Below, in pieces: positions 43,872 through 52,440 of a DNA stretch of 64,000 nucleotides. Made by a program: the position numbers and the translations under genes. Under the pieces are notes generated by a model. It saw only the letters and a list, made by a program, of their open reading frames with translations. It did not search any database and had not been told where the DNA came from. Source of the DNA: Phytopseudomonas dryadis (GTDB lineage: Bacteria; Pseudomonadota; Gammaproteobacteria; Pseudomonadales; Pseudomonadaceae). The stretch is from NCBI RefSeq assembly GCF_004327355.1, contig NZ_QJUM01000004.1:204297-268296 (forward strand). The letters run 5' to 3'. Numbering within the stretch: position 1 is the stretch's first letter; each line of letters begins with the position of its first letter.

Positions 43872-44762
43872 AGCCTTGACGCCTACCTCGAACACCTGCG
43901 CAGCGAGCGCCAGGTTTCCGTGCACACGCTCGACGGCTACCGGCGCGACCTGAACAAGCTGCTGGCCTACTGCGAACGTGAACAACTCGACGACTGGGCC
44001 GCGCTGGACGCCGCGCGCCTGCGCCGTCTGGTCGCGCGCCTGCACATGGACGGCCAGTCAGCGCGCAGCCTCGCCCGTCTGCTCTCGGCGACACGCGGCC
44101 TGTACCGCTACCTGATCCGCGAAGGCCATTGCCGCCACGATCCGGCCAGCGGCCTGACACCGCCCAAGGGCGAGCGCCGTCTGCCCAAGACCCTGGATGC
44201 CGACCGGGCCGCGCAACTGCTCGACGGCGCCCTGGAAGACGATTTCATCGCCCGCCGCGATCAGGCCATGCTCGAACTGTTCTATTCCTCCGGGCTGCGC
44301 CTGTCAGAGCTGGTCGCCCTGGATCTCGACGGCCTCGACCTGCCCGCCGGGCTGGTCCGGGTACGCGGCAAAGGCAACAAGACCCGCGAGCTGCCGGTGG
44401 GCCGCAAGGCCCGCGAGGCGCTGCAGCAGTGGCTGCCCCTGCGCACCCTGGCCAACCCGCCGGACGGCGCCCTGTTCATCAGCCGCCAGGGGCGCCGTAT
44501 CGGCCCCCGCGCCGTGCAACTGCGCGTGCGCCAGGCCGGCATCAGCGAGCTGGGCCAGCACGTTCACCCGCACATGCTGCGCCACTCCTTCGCCAGCCAC
44601 ATGCTCGAGTCCTCCCAGGATCTGCGCGCCGTTCAGGAACTGCTCGGCCATGCCGACATCGCCACCACGCAGATCTACACGCACCTGGACTTCCAGCACC
44701 TGAGCAGTGTCTACGACAGCGCCCACCCGCGGGCCAAACGCCGCAAAGCCGAGGAATCATGA
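43857..44762 (+). CDS. xerC: Tyrosine recombinase XerC
   Basis: A 301-residue recombinase that with XerD resolves chromosome dimers at dif. The catalytic set is visible: Arg in [10 protein letters not shown], Lys in [10 protein letters not shown], His-x-x-Arg in [10 protein letters not shown], His in LLGHADI and Tyr in TTQIYTHLD. The start must be the TTG at 43857: a stop lies two codons upstream and the next ATG is deep inside the fold. The TTG and its GGAG (43845-43848) are inside the GCTTGAA repeat, so residues about 2-6 (KLAAS) are repeat-coded. Confidence 0.94.
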   Translation: MKLAASLDAYLEHLRSERQVSVHTLDGYRRDLNKLLAYCEREQLDDWAALDAARLRRLVARLHMDGQSARSLARLLSATRGLYRYLIREGHCRHDPASGLTPPKGERRLPKTLDADRAAQLLDGALEDDFIARRDQAMLELFYSSGLRLSELVALDLDGLDLPAGLVRVRGKGNKTRELPVGRKAREALQQWLPLRTLANPPDGALFISRQGRRIGPRAVQLRVRQAGISELGQHVHPHMLRHSFASHMLESSQDLRAVQELLGHADIATTQIYTHLDFQHLSSVYDSAHPRAKRRKAEES

Positions 44763-45454
44763 GTATTCGCCTGATCACCTTCGACCTCGACGACACCCTG
44801 TGGGACAACCGCCCGGTGATCGCCGGCGCGGAAAGCGCGATGCGCGACTGGCTCGGCGAACACGCGCCACGGCTGGCCGCCCTGCCGGTGGAACACCTGG
44901 GCCAGATCCGCGGGCGCCTGCTCGAAGGCGAGCCCACCCTCAAGTACCGCCTCAGCGAATTGCGCCGGCGTACCCTGCGCCACGCGCTGCAGGGCATCGG
45001 CTATGCCGAGGACGAGGCGTCGCAGCTGGCCGAAGGGGCGTTCCAGGCCATGCTCGAGGCGCGCCACGCCATCACCTTCTACCCCGACACCGTCACCACC
45101 CTGGAGCGGCTCGCCAACCGCTACCAGCTGGGCGTGATCACCAACGGCAACGCCGACGTGCGCCGTCTCGGCCTGGCCGATTACTTCAGCTTCACCCTGT
45201 GCGCCGAAGAGCTCGGTGTCGGCAAGCCCGACCCCAGGCCCTTCGCGGAAGCCCTCAGTCGCGCCGGCATCGCCGCAAACCAGGCCGTGCATATCGGCGA
45301 CCACCCCGGCGACGACATCGCCGGCGCCCAGGCCGCCGGCCTGCGCGCGGTCTGGTTCAACCCCCAGGACAAAGCCTGGAGCGGCGCCAGCGCGGCCGAC
45401 GCGCAGATCCGCCGCCTCGCCGAATTGCCGGCCCTGCTCGAGCGCTGGGGCTGA
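44759..45454 (+). CDS. HAD-family hydrolase
   Basis: A 231-residue haloacid-dehalogenase-type phosphatase. Motif I is FDLDDTLWD, motif II ITNGN, motif III the Lys in GVGKPDP and motif [12 protein letters not shown]. The cap is of the subclass-1 helical type. The substrate is unknown, perhaps FMN or another phosphate ester. It overlaps xerC by four bases (ATGA), as in other Pseudomonas. Confidence 0.92.
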   Translation: MSIRLITFDLDDTLWDNRPVIAGAESAMRDWLGEHAPRLAALPVEHLGQIRGRLLEGEPTLKYRLSELRRRTLRHALQGIGYAEDEASQLAEGAFQAMLEARHAITFYPDTVTTLERLANRYQLGVITNGNADVRRLGLADYFSFTLCAEELGVGKPDPRPFAEALSRAGIAANQAVHIGDHPGDDIAGAQAAGLRAVWFNPQDKAWSGASAADAQIRRLAELPALLERWG

Positions 45455-45479
45455 AAGGCAGCGCGACTGAAGCCCCGAC

Positions 45480-45602
45480 CAACCCATCGATAATTGATGG
45501 GTTGGCACCCATCCTACGGCCTGAGGCTGAAGCCCCTCCTGCAAACTCGAAGCCAGCTCCGTGGGAGGCGCTTTAGCGGCGATCGCTCCTGGAACCGCCA
45601 CC
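45480..45602. repeat. Decayed intergenic palindromic repeats
   Basis: AACCCATCGATAATTGATGGGTT (about 45481-45503, described by arms AACCCATC/GATGGGTT) followed by CACCCATCCTAC is half of the GTAGGATGGGT-type palindrome seen at 39265 and 54494. GTGGGAGGCGCTTTAGCGGCGA (about 45560-45581) is half of the type at 39319. Confidence 0.6.
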
Positions 45603-45610
45603 GCATAAAC

Positions 45611-45642
45611 GCAAAAGCCCGCCTGGAGAGGCGGGCTTTTGC
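45611..45642. terminator. Bidirectional terminator between the HAD gene and sutA
   Basis: GCAAAAGCCCGCC, six-base loop, GGCGGGCTTTTGC: a perfect 13-base stem with T/A flanks serving two convergent genes. Confidence 0.92.
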
Positions 45643-45660
45643 CTGTGGCGTTCGGGTCTA

Positions 45661-45981
45661 TCAGATCGGGCGGCTGCCGTACTTGCTGTCCGGCTTCTTG
45701 GGCGGATCGGATACCACATTGGGCTCCACCTCCTGCACCTTGCCACCGCGCGACAGGAACTCTTCCATGGCACGAGCCAGGGCATCACGCTCCTTCTGTT
45801 TCGCTTCGACGCTCGGCAGTTCCTCGACCTCTACGGCCTTGGCCTTGGCTTTCTTGCCGGGCGCGGCAACATCGGCATCGCCGTCGTCATCGCTGACTTC
45901 GCCGTCCGCTGCCGCCAGCTCTTCGCCCTCGTCCTCGTCAGCCCCTTCCAACTCGTCTTGTTCCAGATCTTCGTCGCTCAT
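45661..45981 (-). CDS. sutA: RNA polymerase-binding regulator SutA
   Basis: A 106-residue protein with a very acidic, disordered N-terminus (EDEGEELAAADGEV), a central helix (VEAKQKERDALARAMEEFL) and the conserved tail SDPPKKPDSKYGSRPI. In P. aeruginosa SutA binds RNA polymerase and raises rRNA and housekeeping transcription in slow growth. I chose the ATG at 45981 (MSDEDLEQDE), with AGGTTG upstream; an ATG at 45993 would add four residues. Confidence 0.9.
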   Translation of the reverse strand: MSDEDLEQDELEGADEDEGEELAAADGEVSDDDGDADVAAPGKKAKAKAVEVEELPSVEAKQKERDALARAMEEFLSRGGKVQEVEPNVVSDPPKKPDSKYGSRPI

Positions 45982-46058
45982 GTTCAACCTCATGACTTGC
46001 GAAAAGCAGGTTAGTTATAGCCCAGTCGCCCGGTGTTGACCGGGCGAGCGGAAAAAAT

Positions 46059-46746
46059 TCAATTCGCCGTACCCTGCAAGGTCGCCAACACCCCCCGAGA
46101 TCCGCCATGCTCGCGATGCTCGCCGAGGTAAATCCCCTGCCAGGTGCTAGGGTCTGTTAACGTTTCAGCGCAAGCCGCGTTGCTGCGCAAAATCTCGCCA
46201 GGCTAGGCGGAGGACGCCGGGAATGGCGTTCCCTTGCCAAGTCCTCCAACAACGCATGGCGAGATTTTTCGCGCAACCCGCAGGGCCGGGCCCGTTTTGC
46301 CGCGAATGCTACGTTTCTCGACGCTCATTTGGAACACCAAACTTCGCGTCTCGTGCCTTGCCTCGCGGCACAACGGGCTCCGGCGCGGTCGTGCTGAAAC
46401 GTCAATAGACCCTAAGCCAACTGCCCATCGTGTATCGGCAGCTGCAGCTGAACGCCCAGCAGACTCGCCTTGAAATGCGCCGGCAGGTCGTCCGGGCCTT
46501 CGTCGCAGTGCTCGAATCCATCGACGTCCTGGGGGACGAGACGATTGAAGAACCGCTCGAAGTCCCGGCGCACGGCCGGATCGGCATTCTCGTTGATGCT
46601 CAGGGACGCCCGGTTAGGGATGCCGACGTGTGCTGCAGCCACAGGTGCAACAGACCCACCCGGTAGCTCGCCAGTTCCGGTAACGCATCCTGCAGTTCAT
46701 CGGTTACCAGGTGAAAGCCCCTTGGCCGCGGACGCAGGCTGATCAC
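46059..46746 (-). pseudogene. yjbQ: yjbQ (UPF0047) broken by an insertion and a frameshift
   Basis: Read from 46746: [20 protein letters not shown] and [14 protein letters not shown] in one frame, then after a 13-base excess (about 46610-46622) SINENADPAVRRDFERFFNR through KASLLGVQLQLPIHDGQL in the next. The 265-base element follows, then [19 protein letters not shown] and [10 protein letters not shown] to a stop at 46059. Joined, these cover the whole YjbQ family (secondary thiamine-phosphate synthase-like). The GTG at 46746 is the likely original start. Two independent lesions make it inactive. Confidence 0.85.
46149..46413. mobile_element. MITE-like element inside yjbQ
   Basis: The 265-bp element has ends AGGGTCTGTTAACGTTTCAGC and its near complement (19 of 21 positions). 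TA lies at both edges if the ends are drawn at GGGTCT, suggesting a TA target duplication as in IS630/Tc1 or the IS427 group of IS5. No transposase; internal inverted repeats (TAGGCGGAGGACGCC region). A 57-base copy of its left end occurs at 59523. Confidence 0.8.
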
Positions 46747-46791
46747 GTCGACTCGCTCATTGCTTCAACGCGCGCATTCTAGCGCGCTGCG

Positions 46792-46820
46792 CAAAAAAGC
46801 AAAGGGCGCCGAAGCGCCCT
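46792..46820 (-). terminator. Terminator of the glnK-amtB-amtB operon
   Basis: On the minus strand GGGCGC-TTCG-GCGCCC forms a stem with a stable TTCG tetraloop, followed by TTTGCTTTTTT. About 90 bases after the last ammonium transporter stop. Confidence 0.9.
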
Positions 46821-46911
46821 GTGCAATCGATCCAGGCGCCGTCTGGCGACGCCCTTGGCGGCGCACTCCGCACAGGGAGAAACCGCCCCTGCGCAGAACC
46901 GCCCCCGTGCA

Positions 46912-48159
46912 TCACTTCTGGCTGGTGAACTCCGGATAGGCTTCCATCCCACACTGGGAAAGATCCACACCTTCGTATTCCTCTTCCTCGCTCACGCGCA
47001 GGCCGAACAGCGCCTTGATCACGGCCCAGACGATCAGGCTGGAGATGAAGACCCAACCGAAGATGCCCAGGATACCGATGATCTGTGCGCCGAAGCTGGC
47101 TTCGGCATTGGTCAGCGGCACCGCCAGCACACCCCAGATACCCACGACACCGTGCACGGAGATGGCACCGACCGGATCGTCGATCTTGATCTTGTCGAAG
47201 GCCAGGACGCTGAACACCACCAGGGCGCCACCCACGGCACCGATCAGGGTGGCCTGCAGGCCGCTCGGCGACAGCGGGTCGGCGGTGATGGCCACCAGGC
47301 CGGCCAGGGCGCCGTTGATCATCATGGTCAGGTCGGTCTTGCCGAACAGGATGCGCGAGACGATCATCGCCGCGATCAGACCACCGGCGGCCGCCATGTT
47401 GGTATTGACGAACACTTGCGCAACGTTGTTGGCCGAGTCGATATCGGAGATCTTCAGCTCGGAACCACCGTTGAAACCGAACCAGCCCATCCACAGGATG
47501 AACATGCCCAGGGTCGCCAGCGGCAGGTTGGCACCCGGAATCGGATTGACCTGGCCGTTCGGGCCATATTTGCCCTTGCGTGGGCCGAGCAGGATGACAC
47601 CGGCCAGAGCCGCGCTGGCACCCGCCATGTGCACGATGCCGGAACCGGCGTAGTCGGAATAGCCCAGCGCGTCCAGCCAGCCCTCGCCCCAGCTCCAGGA
47701 GCCCTGGATCGGGTAGATGAAACCGGTCATGACCACGGCGAAGGCCAGGAAGGGCCACAGGCGCATACGCTCGGCCACCGCCCCGGAAATGATCGACATG
47801 CAGGCGCCGGCGAAGACGATCTGGAAGAAGAAGTCGGAACGCGCCGAGTAATAGGGCGCATCTTCTTCACCGGTCACCGCCTCGGCGAGGTTCTCGTCGC
47901 CGATCAAAAAGCCCAGGCTGGGGAACACCATGCCATCCGAGGAGTACATGATGTAGTAGCCGACCAGCAGGTACATCACCGAGGCGATGGCGAACAGGGA
48001 GATGTTCTTGGCCAGGATCTCGGTGGTGTTCTTGCTGCGCACGAGCCCTGATTCAAGCATGCAGAAACCTGCCGCCATCCACATGACCAGGGCGCCGCAA
48101 ATCAGGAAGTAGAACGTGTCGAAACCATATTGCAATGCAGTCAATGCTGTGTTGTCCAT
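46912..48159 (-). CDS. Ammonium transporter, second copy (AmtB2)
   Basis: A 415-residue AmtB/Rh-family channel with about 11 membrane helices. The twin-His pore is expected in SGIVHMAGASAAL and ISVHGVVGIWG; WMGWFGFNGGS is typical. Unlike the first copy it has no cleaved signal peptide and begins MDNTALTALQYGFDTFYF. It lies 116 bases downstream of amtB1 with the terminator beyond it, so it is the third gene of the operon. The C-terminal tail LRVSEEEEYEGVDLSQCG is the GlnK-docking region. Confidence 0.93.
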   Translation of the reverse strand: MDNTALTALQYGFDTFYFLICGALVMWMAAGFCMLESGLVRSKNTTEILAKNISLFAIASVMYLLVGYYIMYSSDGMVFPSLGFLIGDENLAEAVTGEEDAPYYSARSDFFFQIVFAGACMSIISGAVAERMRLWPFLAFAVVMTGFIYPIQGSWSWGEGWLDALGYSDYAGSGIVHMAGASAALAGVILLGPRKGKYGPNGQVNPIPGANLPLATLGMFILWMGWFGFNGGSELKISDIDSANNVAQVFVNTNMAAAGGLIAAMIVSRILFGKTDLTMMINGALAGLVAITADPLSPSGLQATLIGAVGGALVVFSVLAFDKIKIDDPVGAISVHGVVGIWGVLAVPLTNAEASFGAQIIGILGIFGWVFISSLIVWAVIKALFGLRVSEEEEYEGVDLSQCGMEAYPEFTSQK

Positions 48160-48275
48160 TTTTCACCTCTAGCCGTCGCGCTTGTTCATGCGCTATTCGG
48201 TCGAGGCGCCCGGGTTGGCTCCGGACGCACTCCGTGTGCTTCGCGCTCGCCACGGGTGTGGCGAACCCCCAAGAC

Positions 48276-49592
48276 TTACAGGATGTAGCCGCGCTCGTTG
48301 TGCTGAGCCAGGTCGAGCCCGACCGACTCTTCCTCTTCGCTGACACGCAGGCCCATGACCACGTCGATCACCTTGAGGATCACGTAGGTGACGATGGCGG
48401 TGTAGATCACGGTGAAGGCAACGCCCTTGAACTGGATCCACACTTGCGCAGCGATGTTTTCCACCTCGCCGAAGCCACCCAGCGCCGGCGCCGCGAACAC
48501 ACCGGTGAGCAACGCCCCGATGATGCCGCCGACACCGTGCACGCCGAACACGTCCAGGGAGTCGTCGTAGCCCAGCTTGCGCTTGAGGCTGGTGGCACAG
48601 AAGAAGCAGATGACGCCCGAGGCCAGGCCGATGATCAGTGCGCCCATCGGGCCGACCGTACCGGCGGCGGGAGTGATGGCGACCAGGCCGGCGACCACGC
48701 CGGAGGCGATACCCAGCGCACTCGGTTTGCCGTGGGTGATCCACTCGGCGAACATCCAGCCCAGCGCCGCGGCGGCGGTGGCGATCTGGGTGACCAGCAT
48801 GGCCATGCCGGCCGTGTCGTCAGCCGCGGCGGCGGAGCCGGCATTGAAGCCGAACCAGCCGACCCAGAGCATGGCGGCACCGACCAGGGTGTAGCCCAGG
48901 TTGTGCGGCGCCATGGCCACGCTGGGGAAGCCCTTGCGCTTGCCGAGCACGATGCAGGCGACCAGACCGGCGATACCGGCGTTGATGTGCACCACGGTGC
49001 CCCCGGCGAAGTCCAGCACGCCCCAGTCCCACATCAGGGCGCCGTCGCCACTCCAGACCATGTGCGCGATCGGCGCATAGACCAGGGTGAACCAGACGGT
49101 CATGAACACCAGCATGGCCGAGAACTTCATGCGCTCGGCGAAGGCCCCGACGATCAGTGCCGGGGTGATGATGGCGAAGGTCATCTGGAAGGTGACGAAC
49201 ACGCTCTCCGGGAAGGCTTCGGTCAGCGATTCCTTGGTCAGGTTGCCGAGGAACATGTTGCCCAGGCCGCCGACGAAGGAACTGAAGTTGGTCACCCCCG
49301 CTTCCATGCCGGTGGTATCGAAGGCCAGGCTGTAGCCGTAGACGAACCACAGGATGCTCATCAGCGCGGTGATGGCGAAGCACTGCATCATCACCGACAG
49401 GACGTTCTTCGAACGCACCATGCCGGCGTAGAACAGCGCCAGGCCCGGAATGGTCATGAACAGCACCAGCGCGGTGGCGGTCAGCATCCAGGCCGTGTCA
49501 CCGGAATTCAGGGTCGCTTCCTGGGCCACGGCGAGCCCTGGGGAAAGCAGAGACAAAAGGGCTCCGAGCCCTGCGACTTTTCGCAGAGTCAT
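48276..49592 (-). CDS. amtB: Ammonium transporter AmtB1
   Basis: A 438-residue ammonium channel. The cleavable signal peptide (MTLRKVAGLGALLSLLSPG) ends near AVAQEA, and eleven membrane helices follow. The Trp-gate and twin-His segments (MVWSGDGALMWDWGVLDFAGG in parts; VVHINAGIAGL; VFGVHGVGGIIG) are intact. The tail LRVSEEEESVGLDLAQHNERGY fits GlnK binding. It lies 39 bases after glnK on the same strand, under the sigma-54 promoter upstream of glnK. Confidence 0.96.
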   Translation of the reverse strand: MTLRKVAGLGALLSLLSPGLAVAQEATLNSGDTAWMLTATALVLFMTIPGLALFYAGMVRSKNVLSVMMQCFAITALMSILWFVYGYSLAFDTTGMEAGVTNFSSFVGGLGNMFLGNLTKESLTEAFPESVFVTFQMTFAIITPALIVGAFAERMKFSAMLVFMTVWFTLVYAPIAHMVWSGDGALMWDWGVLDFAGGTVVHINAGIAGLVACIVLGKRKGFPSVAMAPHNLGYTLVGAAMLWVGWFGFNAGSAAAADDTAGMAMLVTQIATAAAALGWMFAEWITHGKPSALGIASGVVAGLVAITPAAGTVGPMGALIIGLASGVICFFCATSLKRKLGYDDSLDVFGVHGVGGIIGALLTGVFAAPALGGFGEVENIAAQVWIQFKGVAFTVIYTAIVTYVILKVIDVVMGLRVSEEEESVGLDLAQHNERGYIL

Positions 49593-49631
49593 GATTTAAC
49601 TCCTGGGACGATGGGGTGGGGGCGCTGGCGC

Positions 49632-50027
<396 letters not shown>

Positions 50028-50169
50028 CTAAGCGCAGTGTCTGGCTTTTGTAATGCACCGACCCGCCATCGCTGGCAGACGCCGATACCACCAACCGCTC
50101 CTGGCGAAACACTTCCCCGCCGCGCACAACGCAGCGGAACTGCATCGGTGCATGCGTCATGAGCGACTA

Positions 50170-50185
50170 AGCAGAAAGCTTGCCA
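50170..50185 (-). promoter_or_regulatory. Sigma-54 (-24/-12) promoter of glnK
   Basis: On the minus strand TGGCAAGCTTTCTGCT has GG and GC separated by exactly ten bases and fits TGGCACG-N4-TTGCW. It lies about 200 bases before the glnK ATG and points to it. Confidence 0.75.
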
Positions 50186-50293
50186 ACCCCCGTAAAAAGC
50201 TTTTTTTCATGAAGTTACGGGAGCTGCGCATGGGCCGGCGCCAGCTCCCCCACAGCGCTCGCACCATAAAGGCGCAAAACGGCGTGCATGGAC

Positions 50294-50308
50294 GCACAAA
50301 TGAGGTGC
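50294..50308. promoter_or_regulatory. Probable NtrC binding site
   Basis: GCAC-N7-GTGC (GCACAAATGAGGTGC) matches the NtrC half-site pattern. It lies about 110-120 bases upstream of the sigma-54 promoter, the usual enhancer distance. It is also close to the ubiK start on the other strand. A weaker partial site may lie at about 50271-50287. The rest of 49971-50375 holds no gene. Confidence 0.65.
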
Positions 50309-50375
50309 AAAGACCTCGAACAGCTCACGGATTGCGCCGTGCTACACTGCCGCCAATCGTTTTCGGAAGGTTCCC

Positions 50376-50648
50376 ATGCTGCCACCCAAAGCCCTGCTCG
50401 ATGCCCTAGGCGATCACGCCTCGCGCCTGTTCAATGGCGAGACGCCGCTGCCGCGCAACGAGTTCGAAACCCAGTTCAAGGCCTTGCTGCAAAGCGCTTT
50501 CAGCAAGCTCGATCTGGTCAGCCGTGAAGAGTTCGACAGCCAGATGGTGGTGCTCGCCCGCACCCGCGCGCGCCTCGAAGCCCTGGAGGCCAAGGTCGCG
50601 CAAATGGAGTCGCACACCGAGCCGGCGCCGCCACCACCCGCCGAGTAA
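50376..50648 (+). CDS. ubiK: Ubiquinone biosynthesis accessory factor UbiK
   Basis: A 90-residue protein of the BMFP/YqiC family with amphipathic helix MLPPKALLDALGDHASRLF, a middle NEFETQFKALLQSAF and a trimeric coiled-coil (EEFDSQMVVLARTRARLEAL in parts). It helps assembly of the aerobic ubiquinone complex on lipids. Tail of Pro and Glu. Upstream of comM as usual in Pseudomonas. Confidence 0.9.
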   Translation: MLPPKALLDALGDHASRLFNGETPLPRNEFETQFKALLQSAFSKLDLVSREEFDSQMVVLARTRARLEALEAKVAQMESHTEPAPPPPAE

Positions 50649-50682
50649 CTCCACTCGGCCGCCGGACGATCAAGGAGGATCG

Positions 50683-52173
50683 ATGTCCCTGGCCATAGTC
50701 CACAGTCGCGCCCAGGTGGGCGTTGACGCACCCGCGGTCACCGTCGAAGCGCATCTGGCCAATGGCCTGCCGTCGCTGGCGCTGGTCGGCCTGCCGGAAA
50801 CCGCGGTCAAGGAAAGCAAGGACCGCGTGCGCAGCGCGATCCTCAACTGCGCCTTCGATTTCCCGCCGCGACGCATCACCCTGAACCTGGCGCCCGCCGA
50901 CCTGCCGAAGGACGGCGGGCGCTTCGATCTGGCCATCGCCCTGGGCATTCTCGCCGCCAGCGGGCAGGTGCCCGCCAGCGCGCTGGACGCGCTCGAATGT
51001 CTCGGGGAGCTGGCCCTGTCGGGGGCGCTGCGGCCGGTGCAGGGCGTCCTGCCCGCCGCGCTGGCGGCGCGGGCGGCCGGACGCACCCTGGTGGTGCCCA
51101 AGGCCAATGCAGAGGAAGCCAGCCTGGCCTCCGGCCTCGAGGTCCTGGCCGTCGACCACCTGCTCGAACTGGTGGCGCACCTCAACGGCCATACCGTGCT
51201 CGAGCCCTACCAGGCCCAGGGCCTGCTACGACGCTCCCAGCCGTATCCGGATCTCGCCGAGGTACAAGGCCAGGTCGCCGCCAAGCATGCCCTGCTGGTG
51301 GCCGCCGCCGGCGGCCACAACCTGCTGTTCAGCGGTCCGCCCGGCACCGGCAAGACCCTGCTCGCCAGCCGCTTGCCGGGCCTGCTGCCAGCGCTGGACG
51401 AACAGGAGGCCCTGGAAGTGGCGGCCATCCAGTCGGTCGCCAGCCACGAGCCCTTGCAGGCCTGGCCGCAGCGACCGTTTCGCCACCCGCACCACAGTGC
51501 TTCCGGGCCGGCGCTGGTCGGCGGAGGCAGCCGCCCGCAGCCGGGCGAAATCACCCTGGCCCACCATGGCGTCCTGTTCCTCGACGAGCTCCCCGAGTTC
51601 GATCGCAAGGTATTGGAGGTGCTGCGCGAGCCGCTGGAAAGCGGGCATATCGTCATTGCCCGCGCCCGCGACAAGGTACGTTTTCCGGCCAGGTTCCAGC
51701 TGGTCGCGGCCATGAACCCCTGCCCCTGCGGCTACCTGGGCGACCCCAGTGGCCGTTGTCGCTGCAGCACGGAGCAGATCCAGCGCTACCGCGGCAAGCT
51801 GTCCGGGCCACTGCTCGACCGGATCGACCTGCACATCACCGTGGCCAGGGAAAGCACGGCGCTGAGCGTCCCGCAGGCAGCGGCGGAAGATACCGCCACG
51901 GCCGCCGCACGGGTGGCCGCCGCGCGCGGCATACAGTTCGCGCGCCAGGGCATGGCCAATGCGTTTCTCGATCTGGCGGGTCTGCGCGAACACTGCACGC
52001 TCGCCAGCGCGGACCGGCAATGGCTGGAAAACGCCTGCGAACGCCTGACCCTGTCCCTGCGCGCCGCCCACCGTGTGCTCAAGGTGGCGCGTACCCTGGC
52101 CGACCTGCAGGCGCAGCCCGACATCGCCCGCCAGCACCTGGCCGAGGCCCTGCAATACCGCACCAGCCTCTGA
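50683..52173 (+). CDS. comM: ComM/YifB AAA+ ATPase (Mg-chelatase-like)
   Basis: A 496-residue protein. The N-terminal Lon-like ChlI domain (SLAIVHSRAQVGVDAP to about residue 180) is followed by the AAA+ core with Walker A GPPGTGKT, Walker B LFLDELPEF and the Cys cluster NPCPCGYLGDPSGRCRC, and a C-terminal Mg_chelatase_C domain. ComM is a branch-migration helicase in natural transformation. The start at 50683 follows AAGGAGG closely. Confidence 0.94.
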   Translation: MSLAIVHSRAQVGVDAPAVTVEAHLANGLPSLALVGLPETAVKESKDRVRSAILNCAFDFPPRRITLNLAPADLPKDGGRFDLAIALGILAASGQVPASALDALECLGELALSGALRPVQGVLPAALAARAAGRTLVVPKANAEEASLASGLEVLAVDHLLELVAHLNGHTVLEPYQAQGLLRRSQPYPDLAEVQGQVAAKHALLVAAAGGHNLLFSGPPGTGKTLLASRLPGLLPALDEQEALEVAAIQSVASHEPLQAWPQRPFRHPHHSASGPALVGGGSRPQPGEITLAHHGVLFLDELPEFDRKVLEVLREPLESGHIVIARARDKVRFPARFQLVAAMNPCPCGYLGDPSGRCRCSTEQIQRYRGKLSGPLLDRIDLHITVARESTALSVPQAAAEDTATAAARVAAARGIQFARQGMANAFLDLAGLREHCTLASADRQWLENACERLTLSLRAAHRVLKVARTLADLQAQPDIARQHLAEALQYRTSL

Positions 52174-52440
52174 GCACCCATGCCCCATCTGCTGCCGCGC
52201 TAAACACAGGCTCCGACGCAGAAATAGGTGGAACGAATGCATGAGCAAAGCTATCGATAGCCTGCGTACTCAAGGACGTGACTATCGATGGTGCTACACT
52301 GCCCGGCCTTCCGCTCTTGGCGGCCATCCGATAAACCGAGTCCACGTCCTTCATCCGGCTGCATGCTCGATTTGGCCTACGCTGAAACGACATGCGTGCA
52401 CGCCATCATGGACAGCGTCTGACCAAGGAGAGCTAGCTCA

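Noticed and set aside
46223..46408. Short frames within the 265-bp MITE
   Set aside because: No transposase motif; the element is non-coding and interrupts yjbQ.
50058..50080. Second sigma-54-like site upstream of glnK
   Set aside because: GG and GC are nine rather than ten bases apart; the site at 50170 has correct spacing.
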